Assembly (NCBI GenBank): GCA_001487125.1
Contig: LN913013.1
Location: forward strand, 1,653,110 to 1,717,109
Direction: 5' to 3'
Length of the DNA: 64,000 nt
Origin: Gabonibacter massiliensis
GTDB lineage: Bacteria > Bacteroidota > Bacteroidia > Bacteroidales > Marinifilaceae
Shown here: positions 18,259 to 28,192 of the stretch, piece after piece
Layout of the letters: the number at the start of each line of letters is the position of its first letter
Position numbering within the stretch: position 1 is the first letter of the stretch
The notes under the pieces: model-generated
What the model saw: only the letters and a program-made list of their open reading frames with translations
What the model was told of the DNA's origin: nothing
Databases searched by the model: none
Translations under genes and position numbers: made by a program

Positions 18259-19552
18259 TTATCCAACCTCCGATTTTAACCGTGTCCCCACTCTTTATAG
18301 AGTTGAAAAAAGCCTCTCCAGAGGTAGGGAAATAAACCGAATAGGTTTTTATCAACTCATCCGCCTCTGTCAAAACCTCGGGGTCCACTTGTTTGGCTTT
18401 AATAAATTTATCTACTGCAGCCCAAAAAACGGTATGCTGTTCAAAATCATCCTGACTATAACCTTTACTTCCGAAAACATAAGCTTTTCCTATAAGAATA
18501 TATGCCTTTCCGGAATTCGGGTTTATCTTCAACACTTCCTGAGCGTATTTTTTGGCTTGAGGAAAATTCTTCGTCGTTAAATAAAGCTGGGACAACATCA
18601 TATAAATATTCTCCTTCTCTTCGACATTCTCGGCTTTATCTATCGCCTCTTTAAAATATCGTTCGGCCTTCTCTATATCGCGCTTGCCCAAAAACATAAC
18701 GGCCAAACCATAAGCCGCATCGGAAGAGGGCTCTAACTGATATATTGTCTCGGCAACGGTTGTATAGATCGGAAGATCCGTACACTCACGTCTTCTCAGC
18801 AGAGAAGAAATACTCTTCAATTCGTCCAAATTGGTTTTATTCGCTTCATATCTCGCCGTCAACAAACCAGCTAAAGTTTCACAATTCGCTAAACCGGAAG
18901 CAAAGAAGAAGGCATCTAAGTTTTTTTGACATTTCTCGAAATTCTCACCGATTTTTCCGCCTCCCAAAATGTTCTCCTTAGCAAGCCGGGACAAATCGTC
19001 ATACAAGTGCAACACCTCATCGGCCGAAAGTTGCTCCTCCTTAGCCAGTTCACAAGCCGTACACATCAACCGATCAACGACATCCGGAAGAGAAGCGTTT
19101 CCTTTCATCTCCACGGATTTCAGCAAATAATTATACGCTTGCTTCCTGTTTTCCACTCCCTGATCTCCATAGCGAAGCAAAGCCAAACCTTTACGTCCTA
19201 AAATATATCCTTCTCCCGCTTTGGGATCGTCCCCGAAATACTTTATACGTTGATCGTAAATCATCATCAATGTATCCAGATACTCTTTCTTTTGAGTACT
19301 TTTATACATATATTCTATAATATCTTCTCCCCGCACGTAAGTATTCTGTTGAAATGCCGGAGCATTAAGAAACACGTATCTCCAGGCAGGCAACGCCTCC
19401 TTGAAATTCTTCTGTCTCCATAATTCCGTATAAATTGAAGCATTATACAACGTTTGTATACTATCTTTCCCAAATTTTGATTCACTTTGGGCTTTTAAAC
19501 CGCCAACGGTAAGTATACATATCCCAAACGCTAATACAGCAATTCTTTTCAT
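18224..19552 (-). CDS. Exported tetratricopeptide-repeat protein
   Basis: A 442-residue protein with a cleavable signal peptide (MKRIAVLAFGICILTVGGLKA). TPR motifs are clearest at about 280-370 (AAYGLAVMFLGKRDIEKAERYFKEAI, MLSQLYLTTKNFPQAKKYAQEVL, GKAYILIGKAYVFG). It is probably periplasmic, and TPRs imply a scaffold or assembly role. It lies between coaX and lptC in a fixed-looking Bacteroidales gene order. The 142-bp gap behind coaX may hold its own promoter, though none is obvious. No enzymatic motif is seen. Confidence 0.88.
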   Translation of the reverse strand: MKRIAVLAFGICILTVGGLKAQSESKFGKDSIQTLYNASIYTELWRQKNFKEALPAWRYVFLNAPAFQQNTYVRGEDIIEYMYKSTQKKEYLDTLMMIYDQRIKYFGDDPKAGEGYILGRKGLALLRYGDQGVENRKQAYNYLLKSVEMKGNASLPDVVDRLMCTACELAKEEQLSADEVLHLYDDLSRLAKENILGGGKIGENFEKCQKNLDAFFFASGLANCETLAGLLTARYEANKTNLDELKSISSLLRRRECTDLPIYTTVAETIYQLEPSSDAAYGLAVMFLGKRDIEKAERYFKEAIDKAENVEEKENIYMMLSQLYLTTKNFPQAKKYAQEVLKINPNSGKAYILIGKAYVFGSKGYSQDDFEQHTVFWAAVDKFIKAKQVDPEVLTEADELIKTYSVYFPTSGEAFFNSIKSGDTVKIGGWINENTVARFNKE

Positions 19553-19694
19553 ATGATCCCTCTATTTTTAAGTTTAAATTAAGAAACAATTTGCTTTTAT
19601 ATTCCCCTAAATAATTTCATCCCGGGCAAATTTACCATTATTTTTTTTAAAAGTAAAGGCTTCAACGACTTTTTCTATATGCATATTTTAATTA

Positions 19695-20423
19695 TTATCT
19701 CCTCTTTTGAAATTCTAACATCTGATTTAATCCCACAATTACTAATTTTTCATCAAAAAAAACTTCCCGTTTTAAAGACTTTTTTAAGAAATGACTGGCT
19801 CCTCCCGTAAGGATAACTATTGCCTCCGGATTTTCGCGACGCAATTCATCTATATAACCACGTACTTCAAAAAGTATACCATTCATAACTCCGTCCAATA
19901 TGGCCCCCGGAGTATTTTTTCCTATATATTCATACGTATCGGACCCTTCGACCAAAGGAAGGCTTAACGTGAATTCATTCAACGCACGAAAACGGATTTG
20001 GATGCCCGGGGAAATATTACCCCCCAGAAACACACCTTCCCCATTCATAAAGTCGAAAGTAATGGCTGTTCCCATATCGACAACCAGTATATCTTTACCC
20101 GGAAATAAAAAAGCGGCGGCAACACATCCGGCAATACGATCTATTCCCAACGTTTGAGGAGTATCATATCCTAAACGAATGGGCAACGCCATGAGCGGAT
20201 TAGCTTCACAAAAAAAAGTTGCGATATCGCTTAGACAAGCTCTTAATCCTGTCGATATCGCCCCGGTACTGGCCATAATTACATTAACCTCTTCTCCCCT
20301 CTTCCGCCAGCAGAGAGCTTTCTCGTACAATTCAGGGACTCCTGTCCCACTCTCGACAAAAAGATTATCTTCGAATACGGCATATTTGGTCCGCGTATTT
20401 CCTATGTCAACAACCAGATTCAT
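19695..20423 (-). CDS. coaX: Type III pantothenate kinase
   Basis: First step of coenzyme A synthesis: ATP-dependent phosphorylation of pantothenate by the ASKHA-fold CoaX enzyme, which needs a monovalent cation and is not feedback-inhibited by CoA. The 242-residue protein shows the phosphate-1 motif DIGNTRTKYAVF at the N-terminus, GIDRIAGCVAA, VDMGTAITFD (phosphate-2) and ILTGGAS (adenosine motif). The ATG lies 6 bp after the mfd stop, so the two are co-transcribed. Confidence 0.95.
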   Translation of the reverse strand: MNLVVDIGNTRTKYAVFEDNLFVESGTGVPELYEKALCWRKRGEEVNVIMASTGAISTGLRACLSDIATFFCEANPLMALPIRLGYDTPQTLGIDRIAGCVAAAFLFPGKDILVVDMGTAITFDFMNGEGVFLGGNISPGIQIRFRALNEFTLSLPLVEGSDTYEYIGKNTPGAILDGVMNGILFEVRGYIDELRRENPEAIVILTGGASHFLKKSLKREVFFDEKLVIVGLNQMLEFQKRR

Positions 20424-20429
20424 TTCATA

Positions 20430-23400
20430 TTAATTTTTCTCCGTAAATTCTTCCATGGCCTTTGTTATCCCGGATACCCGCCCAATATTTTCAATACCCG
20501 TAAACACGAGTGTCAATTTATCGTTTCGTTCACTCATTTTACAAGGAACAACCTGTTTTTGCACAAACTTCAAAACGGCCGTAAAAATAGCAGAAGCGTA
20601 ATAAGAAGAATGCTGATCGCCGATAAAATAAGCCACCATCTTACCGTTTTTAACCAATAAACGTTCTATTCCCAAGTTCACGCACCTTCTCCGGATTCGG
20701 ACCACCTCCATCAAAGCCTCAACTTGTACCGGAATCTCTCCGAAACGATCCCGCAATTCAATTTCAAATCGCTGTAACGTATTCTCATCCGTGATATTAT
20801 CCAACTCCCTGTATAAACGAATCCGTTCGCTTACATTCTCCACGTAAGCTTCAGGAATCAAAATCTCAAAATCCGTATCGATAACACAATCCACCGAAAA
20901 ATACTCGTTATTTTCCGATTTTCTTTCTTCCAATTCCGGAAATTCTTCATCCCTCAACTCCAACAAAGCTTCATTCAATATCCGTTGATAGGTCTCGTAA
21001 CCGATCTCGGCAATAAATCCGGACTGCTCTCCACCTAAAATATTGCCGGCACCGCGAATATCCAAATCTTGCATCGCAATATTAAAACCACTCCCGAGTC
21101 CGCTATAATCCTCTATCGCCTTCAAGCGTCGTCTGGCATCTTGATTGATCAATTCCAACGGAGGAGTCAACAAATAACAGAATGCCTTCCGGTTAGAACG
21201 CCCCACCCGTCCCCTCAATTGATGCAAATCACTCAATCCGTAATTTTGTGCCTGATTGATAATCATGGTGTTGGCATTAGGAATATCCAAACCGGATTCC
21301 ACAATAGTCGTAGCTATCAATACATCATAATCTCCCCGTATAAAATCATGCATCACGGTTTCCAAATCCTCTCCGTTCATCTGCCCGTGGGCCACACAGC
21401 TCTTCACTCCTGGAATCAGACGATGAATCAGGTATTGAATCTCCCGGATATTCTCCACCCGGTTATGAATGAAAAATACCTGTCCGCCACGTGCCAGTTC
21501 ATAAGAGATCGCCTCTTTTATAACTTTTTCATCAAAACGATGCAATTCGGTAACAATAGGATAGCGATTGGGAGGCGGCGTCCGGATAATCGACATATCT
21601 CTTGCTCCCATCAAAGAGAATTGCAAGGTCCGGGGAATTGGCGTTGCCGTCATGGTAATCGTATCGACATTCAATTTCAAATGTTTCAGCCTCTCTTTTA
21701 CGGCCACCCCGAATTTCTGCTCTTCATCAATAATCAATAGCCCCAAATCCTTAAAATGCACATCGGAGCTCGTTAAACGATGAGTCCCGATGATAATATC
21801 TACTTTCCCCTCGCTTAACTCTCTCAGTACCCGTTTTATGTCGGAACTTTTTTTCATTCTACTGATATACTCCACCCGACAAGGCATCCCTGCAAGCCTT
21901 TTGATAAAAGTATTATAGTGCTGATAAGCTAAAACCGTAGTAGGTACCAAAACGGCCACCTGCTTACTATCCGCGACGGCTTTAAAAGCAGCTCTTATCG
22001 CCACCTCCGTCTTTCCGAAGCCGACATCTCCACACACCAACCGATCCATCACGTGCGGATTTTCCATATCTTCTTTTACGGCCTGAATCGCCTTCATCTG
22101 ATCGGGGGTCTCCTCGTACATAAAGGAAGCTTCCATCTCTTCCTGCAAATAACTATCCTTAGAATAGGCAAAGGCCGATTCTTTACGACGTTTGGCATAC
22201 AACGCTATCAGCTCCCGGGCAATATCTTTCACCCTGGATTTCGTTTTCTGCTTCAAACGGTTCCAAGCATCTCCCCCCAATTTATTGACAACCGGAGGAA
22301 CACCGTCCTTTCCCTTATACTTAGAGATCTTATGTAAAGCGTGAAGGCTGACATACAATTCCGAATTATTTTTATAGACTAAACGTATGGCCTCCTGTTC
22401 ACGGCCGTCGTTATTAATCTTGACCAACCCGCCGAACCGGCCGATCCCATGATCCACATGAACGACATAATCACCGGGATGTAAATTTTGCAATTCACTA
22501 ATCGTAATAGATTCCCTCCCTTTTCTTATCTGTGTCGTTTTCAATCGATACTTATGATAACGATCAAAAATCTGGTGCTCCGTATATATGCAAATCCTCA
22601 ATTGTACGTCACAAAACCCCTCGTGTATAGTCCCCTCCACGGACTTAAAATTTACGATATATCCCTTGTCCGAAAAAATATCCCGTAACCGTTGAAGCTG
22701 CATTTCATTATTTGAACAAACGCAAAGCGTGTATCCCTCTCGTTGTTTACTTTGCAAATGTTCCGCCAACAAATCGAATTGCTTGTTTACTGCCGGTTGT
22801 AATTCAGTCTCCATTCTCAGAACCTGCCCCCGAAAATAAAGATCCGATCCCCATTCAACAACCGGACACTTCCCGACCATTTGCAGGAGATCATCGGCAA
22901 CAACCAACAAATCACCCGGATCATCCTGTTTTAATGTATTCAAACGATCACGGATCAAAAAAGTGTTTTTTAACCACCAAATCACTCCTTTCCCGAGGAA
23001 TTCGGCCAACGTCCCGGATTTGCCGCCATCTACGGTCTCACTTAAATCCGGCACGAGCACGATACGTTCTATTTGTTGTTCCGAAAGTTGGGTCTCCACA
23101 TCAAAATAACGAATACTCTCTACCTCGTCCCCGAAAAAATCCAAACGTACAGGACGCTCTTCCGCGAAAGAGTAGATATCGACAATACTCCCCCGTATTG
23201 AAAATTGTCCGGGTTCATATACAAAATCACTCCTTTCAAAATTATACTCCGAAAGCAGGTCTTCCAGAAAAGAGATCGACAACTTGTCTCCTTTAGAAAC
23301 AGGCATCGACATATCGGCTAAAACCTCTTTATTCACTACCTTTTCAGCCAATGCCTCCGTGTAAGTCACCACCCAACCGACCTGCTTATCCACCAATGCG

Positions 23401-23735
23401 TTTAACACCTCCGTCCGCACCAGAATCGAATCATTATCCTTATCCTCAAAATTACCGGAACGACGAAAGGAAGCAGGCAAAAAACGAAGTTTTTCTTCCC
23501 CCAAAAGAAATAACAGATCATTATAAAAATAGGCCGCCTCTTCCTTATCATTCAATACGAACAATTGTACTCCCTCGCTCTCTTTTCCAAGAACAGCCGC
23601 AATAAAAGAGAGTACCGAACCGACTCCATTTTCTATTTTCAATTTCACATCCGGACATCCATTCAAAGATTTTCGAATTTCGTCCACAACAGGATGTTTT
23701 TGAAATAACTGTAATAATTCTCTCGCTTCCAACAT
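20430..23735 (-). CDS. mfd: Transcription-repair coupling factor
   Basis: A DNA translocase that releases RNA polymerase stalled at lesions and recruits UvrA. The 1,101 residues are arranged in the standard order: UvrB-like N-terminal domains, the CarD-like RNA polymerase-interaction domain around PGDYVVHVDHGIGRFGGLVK, the RecG-like helicase and the C-terminal TRCF domain. The Walker A lysine is about residue 575 in GDVGFGKTEVAIRA, DEEQ is at about 670-673, and GRVGRSNRKAFCYLL is motif VI. Full length, no gaps seen. It is the first gene of the leftward run with coaX behind it. Confidence 0.97.
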   Translation of the reverse strand: MLEARELLQLFQKHPVVDEIRKSLNGCPDVKLKIENGVGSVLSFIAAVLGKESEGVQLFVLNDKEEAAYFYNDLLFLLGEEKLRFLPASFRRSGNFEDKDNDSILVRTEVLNALVDKQVGWVVTYTEALAEKVVNKEVLADMSMPVSKGDKLSISFLEDLLSEYNFERSDFVYEPGQFSIRGSIVDIYSFAEERPVRLDFFGDEVESIRYFDVETQLSEQQIERIVLVPDLSETVDGGKSGTLAEFLGKGVIWWLKNTFLIRDRLNTLKQDDPGDLLVVADDLLQMVGKCPVVEWGSDLYFRGQVLRMETELQPAVNKQFDLLAEHLQSKQREGYTLCVCSNNEMQLQRLRDIFSDKGYIVNFKSVEGTIHEGFCDVQLRICIYTEHQIFDRYHKYRLKTTQIRKGRESITISELQNLHPGDYVVHVDHGIGRFGGLVKINNDGREQEAIRLVYKNNSELYVSLHALHKISKYKGKDGVPPVVNKLGGDAWNRLKQKTKSRVKDIARELIALYAKRRKESAFAYSKDSYLQEEMEASFMYEETPDQMKAIQAVKEDMENPHVMDRLVCGDVGFGKTEVAIRAAFKAVADSKQVAVLVPTTVLAYQHYNTFIKRLAGMPCRVEYISRMKKSSDIKRVLRELSEGKVDIIIGTHRLTSSDVHFKDLGLLIIDEEQKFGVAVKERLKHLKLNVDTITMTATPIPRTLQFSLMGARDMSIIRTPPPNRYPIVTELHRFDEKVIKEAISYELARGGQVFFIHNRVENIREIQYLIHRLIPGVKSCVAHGQMNGEDLETVMHDFIRGDYDVLIATTIVESGLDIPNANTMIINQAQNYGLSDLHQLRGRVGRSNRKAFCYLLTPPLELINQDARRRLKAIEDYSGLGSGFNIAMQDLDIRGAGNILGGEQSGFIAEIGYETYQRILNEALLELRDEEFPELEERKSENNEYFSVDCVIDTDFEILIPEAYVENVSERIRLYRELDNITDENTLQRFEIELRDRFGEIPVQVEALMEVVRIRRRCVNLGIERLLVKNGKMVAYFIGDQHSSYYASAIFTAVLKFVQKQVVPCKMSERNDKLTLVFTGIENIGRVSGITKAMEEFTEKN

Positions 23736-23751
23736 TATTTATTTTGAAAAA

Positions 23752-23785
23752 AGAGGGTGTTCCCATTCGTCAGGATGCACCCTCT
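23752..23785 (-). terminator. Terminator downstream of queA
   Basis: The minus strand forms an 8-bp stem AGAGGGTG/CACCCTCT with an 18-nt loop and then a T-run (TTTTTT). It lies about 120 bp past the queA stop and just before the mfd start region. Confidence 0.7.
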
Positions 23786-23908
23786 CTTGTTTTTTCAAAA
23801 GATGTCTCAAAAATTTCCAGGATCGATCCTCTCGCCCAAAGCCTCCCTCCTCTTAATTAATTCATCGGCATAGAGTCACCTGAAAAACGATTCTCGGACA
23901 ATCTCATT

Positions 23909-24958
23909 TTACAGGATCAACATGGCATCCCCATAAGTTCCGAATCTATATTTTTCTTTAACAGCTTGATTATAAGCTTCCATAACAAAATCATAACCTC
24001 CGAAAGCTGCCACCATCATCAGTAAGGTCGAATAGGGCAGATGAAAATTAGATACAAAAGCATCGGGTACACTAAAATCATAAGGAGGAAAAATAAATTT
24101 ATTCGTCCATCCGTCAAATTCCGTCAAACGACCCTTTGTCGTAACACAGCTTTCCAACGTTCTAACGACAGTAGTACCCACCGCACAAACCTTATGTTTT
24201 TCATCCTTGGCATCATTCACTATTTTCACCGTCTCGGACCCTACGATAATCTGTTCGGAATCCATCTTATGTTTTGTCAGATCCTCCACATCAACTTCCC
24301 GGAAATTCCCTAATCCGACATGCAGTGTGATGTAAGCGAAATCGATTCCTTTGATCTCCATACGCTTCATCAACTCCCGGCTAAAATGCATCCCGGCTGT
24401 AGGAGCAGCGACCGCTCCCTCTTTTTTCGCAAAAATAGTCTGATAACGTACCGCATCTTCCGGTTCTACCTTTCGAGTGATAAAACGAGGTAACGGAGTC
24501 TCTCCTAAAGCATACAGTTCCTTCTTAAATTCATCATACTCCCCATCAAACAAAAAACGTAACGTTCTACCGCGGGAAGTCGTATTATCGATAACCTCGG
24601 CAACCATACTGTCATCTTCCCCGAAATACAATTTATTCCCGATCCGGATTTTACGAGCAGGGTCTACCAAAACATCCCAAATCCGAAGATCCCGATTCAA
24701 CTCTCTCAGCAAAAACACTTCGATCTCGGCTCCGGTTTTCTCCTTATTCCCATACAACCTCGCAGGAAATACCTTTGTATCGTTGAACACAAAAACATCT
24801 TTTTCTTCAAAATAATCAATAACATCCTTGAATACTTTATGTTCAATCTTTCCTGTTTTTCTATCCAATACCATTAACCTACTCTCGTCCCGATTCTGCA
24901 TGGGATGTAATGCTATTAATTCCGTAGGCAACTTGTATTTAAATTTCGATAGTTTCAT
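23909..24958 (-). CDS. queA: S-adenosylmethionine:tRNA ribosyltransferase-isomerase
   Basis: Transfers and rearranges the ribosyl group of SAM onto 7-aminomethyl-7-deazaguanine in the tRNA wobble position, giving epoxyqueuosine. The 349 residues match the family length. N-terminal [33 protein letters not shown] is characteristic, as are [10 protein letters not shown] and [12 protein letters not shown]. It is the last gene of the ftsX-DUF3098-uppP-truB-queA operon, 38 bp after truB, and ends at the terminator at 23752. Confidence 0.96.
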   Translation of the reverse strand: MKLSKFKYKLPTELIALHPMQNRDESRLMVLDRKTGKIEHKVFKDVIDYFEEKDVFVFNDTKVFPARLYGNKEKTGAEIEVFLLRELNRDLRIWDVLVDPARKIRIGNKLYFGEDDSMVAEVIDNTTSRGRTLRFLFDGEYDEFKKELYALGETPLPRFITRKVEPEDAVRYQTIFAKKEGAVAAPTAGMHFSRELMKRMEIKGIDFAYITLHVGLGNFREVDVEDLTKHKMDSEQIIVGSETVKIVNDAKDEKHKVCAVGTTVVRTLESCVTTKGRLTEFDGWTNKFIFPPYDFSVPDAFVSNFHLPYSTLLMMVAAFGGYDFVMEAYNQAVKEKYRFGTYGDAMLIL

Positions 24959-24996
24959 ATGAGTAAACTAATTTATTATTTATCAAATTTTGAAAA

Positions 24997-25716
24997 TCAC
25001 AGCATTTCCTGCAACGTTTCAACTACTTCATTCATTTTACAAGCATCTTCCACTTTAAATCCGCCCACCCGGCTTCGCCGTAAAGCAGAAAGATACGAAC
25101 CGCTTCCACAGGCCTGTCCTAAATCATGTGCCAACGAACGTATATATGTTCCTTTACTACACACGATTCTTAACTCAACCACGGGAAGTTCCATTTTCAC
25201 AATCTCAATCTCCCGAATCGTCACCCGACGACTCTTCATCTCCACCTCGTCCCCCTTACGGGCTTTCTCGTAAGCACGAACCCCATCTACTCGTACAGCG
25301 GAGAAAATCGGGGGATATTGCTCAATCTCACCGACAAAACGAGTAATGACCTCCTCCATCAACATACGGTTCACATGCTCATACGTAAAGGTCCCGTTAA
25401 AAGATGTCTCCAGATCGTAAGAAGGAGTCGTGTGTCCGAAAGTTATCTCCGCGACATACTCTTTCTCTTCTCCCATGTATCTTTCGATCTCCTTCGTCTC
25501 CTTTCCAACGCATACGATCACGACCCCACTCGCCAACGGATCCAATGTCCCCGCATGCCCTACCTTTATCTTACCGAATTTCCTTTTCAAACAGATCCGA
25601 ACCTTATTCACCACGTCAAAAGAGGTCCAACGCAAAGGCTTATCGATCACGATTACAGCTCCCGCCTGAAAATCTCCTTCTTCTCGAAATCGAATCTTAC
25701 TCCAAACTTCTGTCAT
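24997..25716 (-). CDS. truB: tRNA pseudouridine-55 synthase
   Basis: Isomerises U55 in the T-loop of tRNAs. From the chosen ATG at 25716 ([14 protein letters not shown]) the protein is 239 residues. The catalytic aspartate is about Asp59 in [14 protein letters not shown], and [18 protein letters not shown] is the second conserved motif. The open frame runs upstream to 25803, but that would lie inside uppP. The chosen start overlaps the uppP stop in the classic ATGA arrangement. It has the short form with little or no C-terminal PUA domain. Confidence 0.95.
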   Translation of the reverse strand: MTEVWSKIRFREEGDFQAGAVIVIDKPLRWTSFDVVNKVRICLKRKFGKIKVGHAGTLDPLASGVVIVCVGKETKEIERYMGEEKEYVAEITFGHTTPSYDLETSFNGTFTYEHVNRMLMEEVITRFVGEIEQYPPIFSAVRVDGVRAYEKARKGDEVEMKSRRVTIREIEIVKMELPVVELRIVCSKGTYIRSLAHDLGQACGSGSYLSALRRSRVGGFKVEDACKMNEVVETLQEML

Positions 25717-26498
25717 CCCAACACAATTGTCAATATTCCCACAATAGCACAATAAATGGCGAACCAAATCAATTTTCCTCTCTTTACAATGCTTATCATC
25801 CACTTACAAGCGATACATCCGGAAACAAAAGCAGCGATAAACCCGACAATCAAAGATACAACAGGTACACCGTCGCCGGAAGAAAAATCCCCCTTTACCA
25901 AATCCAGCATAGCTTCTCCCAAAATGGGTATCAAAACCATCAAAAAAGAAAATTTGGCAACAATCTCTTTTTTATTCCCCAACAATATGCCCGTCGCTAT
26001 CGTCGAACCGGAACGGGATAATCCAGGCAATACGGCACACGCTTGTGCCAAACCTATCACAAAAGCGTCCTTATAAGAGATATTGGCTTTCTCCCGAGGT
26101 TTGGCGTAGTAGGCAAAAGTCAACAGCAACGCGGTCACTAACAACATACAACCCACGATCAACAAGCCCGAACCGAATATCTCTTCTACAAAATCCTTAA
26201 AACAAAACCCCACAATCGCCACCGGAATCATCGATATAAATATTTTCAACACGTAAGCCATCTCGTCATTATACCTGAAACTAAAAAATCCCCGAAACAA
26301 AACAGAAACCTCTTTCCACAAGATCACAACCGTACTGCATACGGTCGCCGCATGAACCGCAACGGCAAACGTCAGATTCTTTTCAGCCTCAACACCAAAT
26401 AATGCACCAAAAATTTGTAAATGTCCGGAACTGCTTACAGGTAAAAATTCTGTTAATCCTTGAATTATACCGAGCGCCAATGCTTCAAACCACTCCAT
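25713..26498 (-). CDS. uppP: Undecaprenyl-diphosphatase
   Basis: An integral membrane phosphatase (BacA family) that dephosphorylates undecaprenyl diphosphate, recycling the lipid carrier for peptidoglycan and O-antigen building; its overproduction is known to give bacitracin resistance. The 261 residues contain the two family motifs: the glutamate-rich/serine motif [15 protein letters not shown] at 13-27 and [14 protein letters not shown] further on. Multiple hydrophobic helices are present. It is co-transcribed with ftsX upstream and overlaps truB by 4 bp. Confidence 0.96.
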   Translation of the reverse strand: MEWFEALALGIIQGLTEFLPVSSSGHLQIFGALFGVEAEKNLTFAVAVHAATVCSTVVILWKEVSVLFRGFFSFRYNDEMAYVLKIFISMIPVAIVGFCFKDFVEEIFGSGLLIVGCMLLVTALLLTFAYYAKPREKANISYKDAFVIGLAQACAVLPGLSRSGSTIATGILLGNKKEIVAKFSFLMVLIPILGEAMLDLVKGDFSSGDGVPVVSLIVGFIAAFVSGCIACKWMISIVKRGKLIWFAIYCAIVGILTIVLG

Positions 26499-26565
26499 AA
26501 ATTTATATTAAATTGAGAACGGGAAAATTCCTATAACATCTCTTCGTCCTACCTCAATACTACAT

Positions 26566-26820
26566 CTATTTCTCCTCTTTTTTAGGTTTACGCATAATGC
26601 CCCAGAACACGAAACCGAAACCGAATAAAACGACCATCGGGGCTAAGGTAATTCTCCTAAAACTAAAAATGTCATAGTTAAAAGTATCCGGAGAATCAGA
26701 TCCGCCTCCCATCATCAATAAAAATCCGAGCACGACGATCCCGAAACCGATCAAAATAAATTTATAGTTACTCTTGGGTATCGGGAAACCATCCTTCTTT
26801 TCTTTCAAATCATTTACCAT
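26566..26820 (-). CDS. DUF3098-domain small membrane protein
   Basis: 84 residues from the ATG at 26820 (MVNDLKEKKDGFPIPKSNYKF). It has two predicted membrane helices separated by a short loop (FILIGFGIVVLGFLLMMGG and LAPMVVLFGFGFVFWGIM). This matches DUF3098, a Bacteroidetes-restricted family usually found right behind ftsX, as here. The function is unknown; position suggests a link to division or envelope assembly. A longer start at 26847 would overlap ftsX and is less likely. Confidence 0.85.
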   Translation of the reverse strand: MVNDLKEKKDGFPIPKSNYKFILIGFGIVVLGFLLMMGGGSDSPDTFNYDIFSFRRITLAPMVVLFGFGFVFWGIMRKPKKEEK

Positions 26821-26830
26821 ATATCTTTTT

Positions 26831-27697
26831 TTATGTATACAATTCATTTAAATCCCTGTTCAAATATCGATGAACAGAATACCAAGCCGATATAAACGAT
26901 AAAAACATACCGCAAAGAACGACAAACACCACCATAATAACGATCGTATCCCGATGTATAATATTCATCACCCTTCCTATATTCTCTTGTAGAAAAAATA
27001 TAGCACCCAACAGCACCAAGTTCGCGATCATAGCTCCGAAGAACCCCCTCCACATGCTGTCATACACGAACGGCTTGCAAATAAAGAAAGATTTTGCCCC
27101 TACTAACTGCATCGTCTTTATTAAAAAACGCTGTGAATACACGGCCAGATGTATCGTATTCCGGATCAAGGTAAACGATATCAACATCAGAACGGCCCCG
27201 ACAATCAAAAAGAATACGCTTATCCGACGAATATTCTCATTGATACTCTGTATCATCGACTTCTGGTAATAAACATCATGAATGATATCGAATTTGGCCA
27301 ATCCTTTTTCGACCATCGCCAAAGAATCGTTATTCGCGTAAGCCGGATTCAATTTAATCTCGATAGAAGGCAAAAGCGGATTCGCACCTAATATAGCTTC
27401 GAAATCCTCTCCCATCTCTTTCTTGAAAGCAGCAGCAGCCTGTTCTTTCGTTATATATTGAGAAGAATAAGTATAGGGACGGGTATCCAAGATTTTTTGC
27501 ACCCGCTTAATTTCAGCTTCGTTTGTATTATCCTTAATTATGACAACGAAACCGATATTACGTTTAACATGATCCGACACCATGCGGGCATTCAATAGAA
27601 TAAATACGAGAGCACCCACGACCACGAGCACCAAAGCAATACTGATCGTAGAAACAAAGTATGATCCTTTTACCCTTCTACTTCCTGTATGAGACAT
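26831..27697 (-). CDS. ftsX: Cell division protein FtsX
   Basis: The permease-like partner of FtsE, which activates peptidoglycan hydrolases during division. The 288 residues have the usual plan: a short cytoplasmic N-terminus, TM1 at about 15-38 (ISIALVLVVVGALVFILLNA), a periplasmic loop of ~130 residues, then three more helices. ftsE is not adjacent, a common situation in Bacteroidales. It is the first gene of the operon running to queA. Confidence 0.93.
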   Translation of the reverse strand: MSHTGSRRVKGSYFVSTISIALVLVVVGALVFILLNARMVSDHVKRNIGFVVIIKDNTNEAEIKRVQKILDTRPYTYSSQYITKEQAAAAFKKEMGEDFEAILGANPLLPSIEIKLNPAYANNDSLAMVEKGLAKFDIIHDVYYQKSMIQSINENIRRISVFFLIVGAVLMLISFTLIRNTIHLAVYSQRFLIKTMQLVGAKSFFICKPFVYDSMWRGFFGAMIANLVLLGAIFFLQENIGRVMNIIHRDTIVIMVVFVVLCGMFLSFISAWYSVHRYLNRDLNELYT

Positions 27698-27774
27698 CTC
27701 TTTTCTTTAAAAAACACGACAAATATAATCATTCTAAACCCGAGAACAATCATTTCAATAAAAAAAACAAAAAA

Positions 27775-27793
27775 AACGGACTCTAAATCCGTT
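27775..27793 (-). terminator. Weak minus-strand hairpin with U-tract upstream of ftsX
   Basis: A 6-bp stem AACGGA/TCCGTT (27775-27780 with 27788-27793), read leftward, is followed by eight Ts. It could stop read-through toward ftsX from the right or act as a leader attenuator. The stem is short, so confidence is low. Confidence 0.4.
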
Positions 27794-27864
27794 CAATAAC
27801 TACATGAGAAACAGAATTTAATATATAAAACCGAAATAATTCCTTATATTTTTAAGAGAATTCG

Positions 27865-27895
27865 TTTGTACGATAGAAAAAATGCCCTATATTTG
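27865..27895 (+). promoter_or_regulatory. Promoter of the tRNA-Gly/tRNA-Leu operon
   Basis: TTTG (27865-27868) and TATATTTG (27888-27895) are separated by exactly 19 bp, a consensus-quality Bacteroidetes promoter. Transcription would begin about 27902, just ahead of a truncated tRNA-Gly copy. It is therefore the likely promoter for both intact tRNAs downstream. Confidence 0.8.
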
Positions 27896-27906
27896 CGTTC
27901 GCATTT

Positions 27907-27942
27907 GCGAAAATAGCTCAGTTGGTAGAGCATAACCTTGCC
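27907..27942 (+). pseudogene. Truncated tRNA-Gly copy (5' half) in the operon leader
   Basis: Bases 27907-27942 are identical to the first 36 nt of the intact tRNA-Gly at 28012, from the 5' end through the D-arm to the GCC anticodon. The 4 nt before also match, giving 40 identical nt. The sequence then diverges; no 3' anticodon strand, T-arm or acceptor 3' strand follows. A small hairpin AACCTTGGTAAGGTT (about 27965-27979), differing from the anticodon arm AACCTTGCCAAGGTT by two bases, lies 22 bp further on. The fragment cannot form a tRNA. It lies within the 314-bp gap between ftsX and the intact tRNA-Gly. Confidence 0.85.
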
Positions 27943-28011
27943 CAAAGCGAAGCGTCATCGATGTAACCTTGGTAAGGTTTAAAGATGCCAAAAGTGTTAT
28001 TGATTATATTT

Positions 28012-28084
28012 GCGAAAATAGCTCAGTTGGTAGAGCATAACCTTGCCAAGGTTAGGGTCGCGGGTTCGAGTCCCGTTTTTCGCT
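28012..28084 (+). tRNA. tRNA-Gly (GCC)
   Basis: Complete cloverleaf: acceptor GCGAAAA...TTTTCGC, D-arm GCTC...GAGC, anticodon stem-loop AACCTTGCCAAGGTT with anticodon GCC, T-arm CGGGTTCGAGTCCCG, discriminator T. CCA is not encoded. Confidence 0.97.
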
Positions 28085-28101
28085 CGTTCTTTTTCAATGT
28101 T

Positions 28102-28189
28102 GCTCGAGTGGTGGAATCGGTAGACACGCGGGACTTAAAATCCCGTGGCCATTGCGGCTGTGCGGGTTCAAGTCCCGCCTCGAGTACCA
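28102..28189 (+). tRNA. tRNA-Leu (TAA)
   Basis: A class II tRNA with a long variable arm. Acceptor GCTCGAG pairs with CTCGAGT (G1:U72). The anticodon stem CGGGA/TCCCG carries loop CTTAAAA with anticodon TAA, and the T-arm is GCGGGTTCAAGTCCCGC. CCA is encoded. It lies 17 bp after tRNA-Gly in the same transcript. Confidence 0.97.
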
Positions 28190-28192
28190 CAT

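Noticed and set aside
23548-23766. Short frame overlapping the start of mfd
   Set aside because: It is an out-of-frame shadow of the mfd N-terminus and crosses the queA terminator.
28005-28012. TATATTTG as a separate promoter for tRNA-Gly
   Set aside because: The box ends on the first base of the mature tRNA, so transcription from it would start inside the gene. The upstream promoter at 27865-27895 is the workable one.
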